From positions 1 through 13,516 of the forward strand of contig DAOVRJ010000039.1 in the NCBI GenBank assembly GCA_030628225.1: 13,516 bases of DNA. The letters run 5' to 3'. Positions within the stretch are counted from its first letter, which is position 1. The number at the start of each line of letters is the position of its first letter. Positions 8,405 to 13,516 of this stretch are shown here, one piece after another. Both the position numbers and the translations under genes were made by a program. Under the pieces are notes generated by a model. That model ran no database searches. It was not told the DNA's origin and saw only the letters and a program-made list of their open reading frames with translations. Origin of the DNA: Candidatus Zixiibacteriota bacterium. Lineage in GTDB: Bacteria > SM23-81.

Positions 8405-9370
8405 ATGAAAATTACCCTGGGATTATCCTCCCTGGGACTGGCTATTTTGTTGGCCATGGCCGGATGCGGAAAGAAGATGGGCCTCCCCAGCGAATCACCG
8501 CTGAGCAAATGGGGCGCCGGGGACACCACCTACGTGCGCATCAATCCCCCCTGGGACCGCAACCATCCGTACAGACATAATTTTCAAGATCCCCGAGACG
8601 TCATCGTGGGGCGGGATGGCCACATCTGGGTGGCCGACAGCCTGTTCATCTGGAAGCTGGATCGAGCCGGCCAGATCTTGAACAGGTACCTGGTCCCTGG
8701 GCTGCAAGATATAAAGGCCATCGCTCAGAGCCCCACCGGCCAGATCTATGCCGTCCGGGGCGACTCCATCGTCTACCTTCTAGACGGCACCTTCTTTCTG
8801 ACCCACCGCAAGGCACGCTATACGGGCGTGGCCGTTGACGATGAAAACTGGATCTACTTAGCTGATTCCGGCCGGCAGATGTTGTTGAAATTCTCCGCCG
8901 ATGATCCCTCTCAATCAGACACGCTGGCCACCTATGGTACCGGAGGCGGAACCGTGGATCTGCCCAGGGGGATCACCACCGACATCTCCCTGAATGTCTA
9001 TTTCGTTCAGGAGGGCGGGAGCTTTCACGTCCAGAAGATGAGGCCTTCGGCCACCGGGTACCTGCCCGATGTCTACTTTGGCCTGCAGGGAGACTCCCTG
9101 AAGCAGTTCATGGCCCCGCAAGATGTGGCCGTGGACGCCGACGGCTACATCTACGTGGCCGACACGGGGAACCACCGCATTCAGAAGTTCAGCCCCTATG
9201 GAGGTCTGAAGATCGCCTTCGGGGACAGCGGCTCCGCCGGAGAGCAATTCATCTTTCCAGAGGGCATCGCCGTGGACGAGAATCTGATCCTGTACATCGC
9301 CGACACCGGCAATGACCGCGTGGAGCGCTACCAGCTTTCCACTGAAATTGACATCCCCGAAGAGCCCTGA
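8405..9370 (+). CDS. NHL-repeat (six-bladed beta-propeller) lipoprotein
   Basis: Product 321 aa. A hydrophobic signal ends in MAGC, putting the lipidated Cys at residue 21. Six propeller units can be placed at about residues 65-90, 102-128, 140-165, 188-212, 239-264 and 287-310. The clearest are DVAVDADGYIYVADTGNHRI followed by QKFSPYG, and GIAVDENLILYIADTGNDRV followed by ERYQ, textbook NHL motifs; the second and fourth units are more diverged. Six NHL repeats build one closed six-bladed propeller, so the protein is essentially a lipid anchor, a roughly 40-residue tether and one propeller. NHL propellers usually bind proteins, peptides or carbohydrates, and no catalytic residues are evident. 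It is the last gene of the envelope cluster, 17 bases after the PorV-like gene, and is probably an accessory surface or periplasmic component of that barrel or of the receptor. Confidence 0.92.
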   Translation: MKITLGLSSLGLAILLAMAGCGKKMGLPSESPLSKWGAGDTTYVRINPPWDRNHPYRHNFQDPRDVIVGRDGHIWVADSLFIWKLDRAGQILNRYLVPGLQDIKAIAQSPTGQIYAVRGDSIVYLLDGTFFLTHRKARYTGVAVDDENWIYLADSGRQMLLKFSADDPSQSDTLATYGTGGGTVDLPRGITTDISLNVYFVQEGGSFHVQKMRPSATGYLPDVYFGLQGDSLKQFMAPQDVAVDADGYIYVADTGNHRIQKFSPYGGLKIAFGDSGSAGEQFIFPEGIAVDENLILYIADTGNDRVERYQLSTEIDIPEEP

Positions 9371-9424
9371 TAACCTTCCGTAATCATTGCGCTTCCAAAC
9401 ACATTCTAATGGAGTACTTTAAGT

Positions 9425-10675
9425 ATGGCGTCAGCTTTATGTCTATTTGAGGACACTGATTATCGAAAACTTCTGCCTCTGGTGTACACCCGTCCGGTCT
9501 ACGACCTGCGCTGTGGAACCTGTACCCTGGGGGAAAAGATCATCCGCCAATATTCCGGGGCCACCGTTATTGCGCACTGTCGTGGGGAGCTGGTTAGTGC
9601 AATTAAAAATGTCTATCACGGACTTTTGGTAAATGAGCTGCCCCATGATTCTTGCCTGTTGATCAACGGCCGACTGCTGGCGGATAAAAACCTCCCGGAA
9701 AAGATTCCCCTGCAGGGTGAGGACTGCCTGTTCATCTCTGGAGAAACCTTAGTGGCAGCCCGGGTGAGCGGAAAAAATTTAGAGCGACTACGGCAGAAGT
9801 TAGGATCCGGCCCCATCACCATCGACCTCTTCTCCGTCGACCGAACCCAGGAGGTGGAGGTTCAGCTCATCAGCTACCCTTGGAATCTTGTCAACCACAA
9901 TAGCTCTCAGATCGAGGCGGACTGGGAGGTTTTCGGCTTAGGGGGACGGATCAAGGGTCATGTCTACGACGGTGCCACTTTACTGAACCGGGAGAAAATC
10001 TTTCTGGCCCAGGGAACCAAGCTCAAGCCGGGAGCAGTATTGGATGCTGAAGGGGGACCTATAATTATTGAGCCGGGAGCCACCATCTTTCCCAATGCCA
10101 CCATCGAGGGCCCGGCCTTCATCGGAGCCAGGACCCTGATCAAGACGGGGGCCAAGATCCATGAGGGAACCAGCATCGGCGAGGTGTGCAAGGTGGGCGG
10201 AGAGGTGGAGGAAAGCATCATCCACAGTTACAGCAACAAACAGCACGAAGGTTTTTTGGGTCACTCCTACTTAGGAATGTGGGTCAACCTTGGCGCCGGC
10301 ACCAACAACAGCGACCTGAAGAACAATTATAGCAACGTGAAGGCTTACGTGGACGGTGAGATGGTGGACAGCGGCTCCATGTTCGTCGGCTTGACCATGA
10401 GTGACCACTCCAAGTCAGGCATCAACACCATGTTCAACACGGGCACCGTGGTAGGGGTCAGCTGTAACGTCTACGGCGGCGGGTTTCCCCCCAAGCTCGT
10501 TCCCTCCTTCACCTGGGGCGGAGCCGAGGGACTGGTGGAGTATCGGCTGGACAAGGCCCTGGAGATGGCCCGGGCGGTGATGGGCCGGTGCAAGCTGGAG
10601 CTGACTCCGGCCCACGAAGAACTGATCAGGGCGATCTTTCGGGAGACGGCCCCGGAGCGGGCCAAGTTGAAGTGA
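9425..10675 (+). CDS. GlmU-like bifunctional sugar nucleotidyltransferase / left-handed beta-helix acyltransferase
   Basis: Product 416 aa. The N-terminal half (about 1-190) has the pattern of the FCB-type GlmU nucleotidyltransferase domain: LCLFEDTDYRKLLPLVYTRPVYDLRCG near the start, then a LLINGRLLAD strand and the LVNHNSSQIEADWE segment. It lacks the LxAGxGTRM loop of classical GlmU. Residues about 190-380 are hexapeptide repeats of a left-handed beta-helix (LKPGAVLDAEGGPIIIEPGA, TIEGPAFIGARTLIKTGAKI). They contain the signature block NKQHEGFLGHSYLGMWVNLG followed by AGTNNSDLKNNYSNV. This matches the alternative bacterial GlmU family, predicted to make UDP-N-acetylglucosamine through glucosamine-1-phosphate acetylation and uridylylation for peptidoglycan and lipid A. 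The exact sugar is inferred and a related sugar-nucleotide product is possible. GGAG at 9411-9414 lies 10 bases before the ATG. The 54-base gap from the previous gene is larger than others in the cluster, so it may be transcribed separately. Confidence 0.92.
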   Translation: MASALCLFEDTDYRKLLPLVYTRPVYDLRCGTCTLGEKIIRQYSGATVIAHCRGELVSAIKNVYHGLLVNELPHDSCLLINGRLLADKNLPEKIPLQGEDCLFISGETLVAARVSGKNLERLRQKLGSGPITIDLFSVDRTQEVEVQLISYPWNLVNHNSSQIEADWEVFGLGGRIKGHVYDGATLLNREKIFLAQGTKLKPGAVLDAEGGPIIIEPGATIFPNATIEGPAFIGARTLIKTGAKIHEGTSIGEVCKVGGEVEESIIHSYSNKQHEGFLGHSYLGMWVNLGAGTNNSDLKNNYSNVKAYVDGEMVDSGSMFVGLTMSDHSKSGINTMFNTGTVVGVSCNVYGGGFPPKLVPSFTWGGAEGLVEYRLDKALEMARAVMGRCKLELTPAHEELIRAIFRETAPERAKLK

Positions 10676-11043
10676 GTTGTGGAGAGAACGAATACCGCGG
10701 CTTAACAAAATTTGTGTACATTGAGCTTTCTTGAAGATGGGTAAATGCATCGCTGAGATAACAAACCCGATAAAAACATGAAACTATCACCATAGATGAA
10801 AAAGGCTTTTAATCTCGAAGGTAGCGGAGTCGAAACCAGATCTCAGGAGAAATTTCATCTTCGTCTACGGGGGGCGCTAGGTGCCCTGAAGAGAAGGTTA
10901 TTCAGCGGTCAGAGAGTTTAGTCTCGACAAGATCTCGAATTTTTCCTTGACTCACCTGATCAGATATACGATGTTGAAATTGGGTTCCAAAGAGAGCTCG
11001 TTGTGATACACACACTCTCTGAGAATTCTATTCATTTTGGCAT
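10676..11043 (+). other. Intergenic region without a recognisable gene
   Basis: These 368 bases hold no credible ORF, tRNA or strong intrinsic terminator. They are visibly AT-richer than the upstream genes. The only structures seen are a short GC hairpin at 10872-10886 and the octamer atctcgaa in two copies (near 10814 and 10932). A -35-like TTGACT at 10947-10952 has no matching -10 at 16-18 bases. The region separates the GlmU-like gene from the downstream pair and probably contains that pair's promoter, which I cannot locate. Confidence 0.6.
10872..10886. repeat. Short GC-rich inverted repeat
   Basis: GGGCGC-TAG-GTGCCC can fold into a 6-bp stem (one G-U pair) with a 3-base loop, preceded by extra G residues. 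No T-run follows on either strand, so it is not a standard intrinsic terminator. It may be chance or a remnant structure. Confidence 0.35.
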
Positions 11044-11964
11044 ATGGTGATACGAACAATGAAGATGAGACGAATATTAGAATCTATCACAATATCAGGG
11101 CTGATGGTTCTTTCTCTAAGCTGTGGCTTGGAGAATCCTGAGGGGCCGAATTATTTTTTAGACCCCCCGGCACCAGTTCCTCGGGATCTTCGTCCTTCCT
11201 GGTCGCCTGATGGGAAGACCATCGCCTACTATCACTACGAACCATTCGACCCAGACTATCCTTCCGGCGTCTATTTCATAGATGTCGATGGGACCAACAA
11301 GCGCCAGTTCCTACCAAAGCCAGCCTATGGCGCCGATTGGTCACCAGATGGCCAGAAGCTCGTCCTTCAATACAGCATGGACATCTACACCATAAATATC
11401 GATGGCACAGAGCTGACTCGACTCACCTTCGACGGCCGAAGCTATGACCCCACCTGGTCACCAGATGGCACCAAGATCGCCTATAGTAATGGAGAAGGAA
11501 CTACATTATGGGTGATGAACACTGACGGTTCTGCCAAGAGGACCTTTCTCCAACGGAATGAACATGGGTTCCCCACGGCATGGGCACCGGATTGGTCTCC
11601 GGATAGCAAAAAGCTCGTTTGTACTATGAGGAACGACTCCCATGACCCCGGGGAGATATATACCGTCTATCTTGACGGAACTCATCTTAATCGTCTAACT
11701 CGCAATGATTATTTTGACCGATCCCCCGCTTGGTCACCAAACAGAAGAAAGATCGCGTATACCTGGTCGAAGGGAAGTGGTAATTATGGAATAAATATAA
11801 TGGACCTAGTCAGGAAAAAGGCGCGTTTACTCACCAAGGGAGGCAGCTCCTGTTGGTCTCCGGATGGAACGAAGATCGTCTATTGTAAGCCCAGCGAAGA
11901 AGGCACCCGATTGTGGATCGTCAATGCTGATGGGACTGGAGATCATCAACTCACCTTTGAGTGA
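11044..11964 (+). CDS. TolB/PD40-type beta-propeller protein, probable lipoprotein
   Basis: Product 306 aa from ATG 11044; in-frame ATGs at 11059 and 11065 are alternatives, and none has a clear ribosome binding site. The N-terminus (KMRRILESITISGLMVLSLSC) is a signal sequence. Cys27 would be lipidated, but the lipobox (SLSC) departs from consensus at -3, so anchoring is moderately certain. The body carries six WSPDG-type PD40 motifs at about residues 53, 99, 138, 184, 230 and 271; the fourth is WSPDS and the fifth WSPNR. Blades alternate with IDVDGTN, INIDGTEL and VNADGTGDHQLTF strands, as in TolB and periplasmic WD40-like proteins. Six motifs fit one six-bladed propeller. TolB itself has an extra N-terminal domain that is absent here, so this is not a true TolB. 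The protease gene starts 23 bases downstream, suggesting a two-gene operon and perhaps a functional partnership. Confidence 0.9.
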   Translation: MVIRTMKMRRILESITISGLMVLSLSCGLENPEGPNYFLDPPAPVPRDLRPSWSPDGKTIAYYHYEPFDPDYPSGVYFIDVDGTNKRQFLPKPAYGADWSPDGQKLVLQYSMDIYTINIDGTELTRLTFDGRSYDPTWSPDGTKIAYSNGEGTTLWVMNTDGSAKRTFLQRNEHGFPTAWAPDWSPDSKKLVCTMRNDSHDPGEIYTVYLDGTHLNRLTRNDYFDRSPAWSPNRRKIAYTWSKGSGNYGINIMDLVRKKARLLTKGGSSCWSPDGTKIVYCKPSEEGTRLWIVNADGTGDHQLTFE

Positions 11965-11972
11965 TAAACCTG

Positions 11973-11979
11973 AAGGAGG
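11973..11979 (+). promoter_or_regulatory. Strong ribosome binding site selecting ATG 11988
   Basis: AAGGAGG with an 8-base spacer to ATG 11988 is near-perfect. It overrules the in-frame GTG at 11961, which would overlap the previous stop and add nine charged residues before the signal peptide. Confidence 0.85.
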
Positions 11980-11987
11980 AAGATAAA

Positions 11988-13415
11988 ATGCGGTCCCGAT
12001 TTGTTACCTCTGTGATAATACTTACTTTGCTTGTTTTTGTATGTATTGATGTTTGGGCTCAGGAAGAATACGCCCCTGGCGAGATAGTAACCATGTTTGA
12101 TACTCCTGTTTTGGAATTACCTCCAGGTTCCGAGTTGGCAAACATAGAGCAAGTGACGATTCACACAGCTTCTTTAAGGGACTTCGTCGATCTCTTCAGC
12201 GTAGAGACGGCAGAGAAAGTATTCAAGGGCTCTATTCCCAACGACACTCTTAAGGTATCCCGTACGGGAGATTTGGTTAGAGTAGCTGACCTTTCCAGGG
12301 TCTATAAATTCAAGCTTCCGGTCACAGTCGATATTCCCTTTGCTTGCTCGAAACTACAAGAGCTGCCAGAGGTCATCTATGCCGAGCCCAATTATTTGCG
12401 TCATGCCTGTATTGTTCCCAATGACTCCCTTTTCGAGGATCAGTGGGGGCTTTATCAAGCCAATGATGTAGATATTGATGCCCCCGAGGCTTGGGAGCTT
12501 TCTACTGGCAGCGAGTCCCACCTTCTGGCCATCCTTGATACCGGCATAGACTATAATCATGACGATCTTGGACACGCCTTTGGATCATACCCTAACTCCA
12601 AAATCGTTGGGGGATATGACTTTGTCAACAATGATAACAATCCTATGGATGATAATCTGGATCCTCCCTATCACTCTCATGGCACTTCGGTGGCTGGGGT
12701 GGCTGCTGCTCTGACTAACAATTACAACGAACCTCCTGGTTTCCATGGAGGAGTGGCCGGTGTATCCGGGGGATGGCGAGGAGTTGCCTCGCCAAGTATA
12801 GGCTCACCCCTTTTGGCAGTCAAGGTACTTTGTGATACAGGAACGGGAACTATAACCGACGTTTCCGATGGGATACTCTGGGCAGTGGACAACGGAGCTT
12901 GGGTGATAAACATGAGCCTGGGTTGGTATGGATTTTCCTTCACTGAGTGCTTTGCCGTGACCGAAGCTTGGTGGCGAGGAACCATAATAGTGGCCTCTAT
13001 GGGTAACCATGGAAGGGGAGATTTCCATGCTCCTTCGGGCTATAGTCACGCCTGTATCTCTGTGGGTGCTGTTGATAAGGATGGTAACAGGATTACCGAC
13101 CCTCCCTATGAGTGGGAATCAAATTATGGTCCTTGGATAGATGTTATGGCTCCAGGCATCAACTGCTCGACCACAGCTCGCTTGAGTATGGGATCCTATC
13201 AATCCTTCAGCGGCACTTCTTGTTCTGCTCCCTTTGTGTCCGGCCTCTGTGGTCTCCTTCTCCAACACATGTCTGCTCCTACACCGGAGAAGTTAGAGGC
13301 CTTTGTGCGGGCATCTGGAAAGGACTATCCCTCTGGCTATTGGGATGAGTATAAGGGCTATGGTCTGATCAACGCCCGCCAGGGGTTGGATCTCTACCTA
13401 GATCCCCATGCATAG
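11988..13415 (+). CDS. Secreted subtilisin-like serine protease (S8 family) with N-terminal propeptide
   Basis: Product 475 aa. The signal peptide, with a hydrophobic core and VWA|Q, ends near residue 24. Residues about 25-150 form a propeptide region ending with the typical LPEVIYAEPNY strand. The catalytic domain follows QWGLYQANDVDIDAPEAWEL. All catalytic elements are present: Asp184 in AILDTGIDYNHDDL, His231 in HSHGTSVAGVAA, oxyanion Asn340 in VASMGNHG, and Ser411 in FSGTSCSAPFVSG. The enzyme should therefore be an active endopeptidase released or retained outside the inner membrane. The protein stops shortly after the last catalytic-domain helix (YGLINARQGLDLYL), with no T9SS sorting domain, FN3 module or lipobox, unlike the surface proteins upstream. 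A periplasmic location or another export route is therefore possible. The base composition is AT-richer than genes before 10.7 kb, most clearly in the signal-peptide region. It is paired with the PD40 propeller gene just upstream. Confidence 0.95.
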   Translation: MRSRFVTSVIILTLLVFVCIDVWAQEEYAPGEIVTMFDTPVLELPPGSELANIEQVTIHTASLRDFVDLFSVETAEKVFKGSIPNDTLKVSRTGDLVRVADLSRVYKFKLPVTVDIPFACSKLQELPEVIYAEPNYLRHACIVPNDSLFEDQWGLYQANDVDIDAPEAWELSTGSESHLLAILDTGIDYNHDDLGHAFGSYPNSKIVGGYDFVNNDNNPMDDNLDPPYHSHGTSVAGVAAALTNNYNEPPGFHGGVAGVSGGWRGVASPSIGSPLLAVKVLCDTGTGTITDVSDGILWAVDNGAWVINMSLGWYGFSFTECFAVTEAWWRGTIIVASMGNHGRGDFHAPSGYSHACISVGAVDKDGNRITDPPYEWESNYGPWIDVMAPGINCSTTARLSMGSYQSFSGTSCSAPFVSGLCGLLLQHMSAPTPEKLEAFVRASGKDYPSGYWDEYKGYGLINARQGLDLYLDPHA

Positions 13416-13423
13416 GGATACAA

Positions 13424-13446
13424 TCGAACCGCCTCCGGTGGTTCGA
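13424..13446. terminator. Hairpin after the protease gene, possible terminator
   Basis: A 10-bp stem (TCGAACCGCC / GGTGGTTCGA, one G-U pair) with a TCC loop begins 8 bases after the protease stop. Position and strength fit a transcription terminator or a 3'-end-stabilising structure. There is no clean T-run behind it, only gattttacg further on, so classic intrinsic termination is uncertain. Confidence 0.5.
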
Positions 13447-13455
13447 GCCAGGACG

Positions 13456-13516
13456 ATGATTTTACGTATTATTTTGGCACTGGGATTTGGTACAAGCGTT
13501 GGAAGGTCACCAAGTC
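13456..13516 (+). CDS. Possible start of another exported protein (3' end missing)
   Basis: An ATG at 13456 opens a frame that stays open to the window end, beginning MILRIILALGFGTSVGRSPS, which resembles a short signal peptide. The only purine-rich site, AGGA at 13450-13453, is just 2 bases from the ATG, too close for a normal ribosome binding site. With 20 codons visible this is a weak call; it may be non-coding sequence after the hairpin. Confidence 0.25.
   Translation, partial: MILRIILALGFGTSVGRSPS

Noticed and set aside
10738-10782. 14-codon ORF (MGKCIAEITNPIKT) in the intergenic region
   Set aside because: It has no ribosome binding site, resembles no leader peptide I know and has no attenuator hairpin next to it.
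10947-10975. Possible sigma70 promoter starting with TTGACT
   Set aside because: The -35-like box is good, but at 16-18 bases the -10 positions read cgatgt, gatgtt or atgttg; TACGAT occurs only at a 14-base spacing. Not enough to call.

Overview
The window is 13.5 kb of a bacterial chromosome with every credible gene on the + strand. Two surface proteins end in the roughly 90-residue C-terminal domain used as a type IX secretion (T9SS) sorting signal, with the core PNPFN. There is also a PorV/PorQ-family outer-membrane protein and a large TonB-dependent receptor with an N-terminal carboxypeptidase-regulatory-like domain. This combination points to the FCB superphylum (Bacteroidota and relatives). 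The moderately high GC and the style of the proteins fit an uncultured FCB lineage such as Calditrichota, KSB1, Zixibacteria, Latescibacterota or Marinimicrobia better than a typical Bacteroides. That placement is inference, as no rRNA or marker gene is present.

Region 1 (1-9370) reads as one tightly packed operon of cell-envelope genes with gaps of about 6-40 bases. In order: the end of a secreted OB-fold protein with a T9SS domain; a secreted LVIVD-repeat propeller protein with a T9SS domain; a lipoprotein with two Ig/FN3-like domains and an alpha/beta C-terminal half; a TonB-dependent receptor; a PorV/PorQ-like barrel; and an NHL-repeat lipoprotein. In the known T9SS, PorV-type barrels escort sorting-domain cargo at the outer membrane. 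A plausible reading is a surface-display and uptake cassette carrying its own cargo and its own barrel, with an unrecognised lipoprotein where a SusD-like partner would be expected.

Region 2 (9425-10675) is a single bifunctional GlmU-like sugar nucleotidyltransferase/acyltransferase of the FCB type, a housekeeping cell-wall precursor enzyme.

Region 3 (10676-11043) is an AT-richer gap of 368 bases with no gene and only a weak hairpin.

Region 4 (11044-13415) is a second, compositionally different pair: a TolB/PD40-type beta-propeller protein, probably a lipoprotein, and a secreted subtilisin-like protease with an intact catalytic triad but no sorting domain. The pair is followed by a strong hairpin and perhaps the start of another exported protein.

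Three unrelated beta-propeller families (LVIVD, NHL, PD40) occur within 11 kb, so the region looks devoted to extracytoplasmic protein scaffolds. I see no tRNA, rRNA, CRISPR array, transposase or attachment site.
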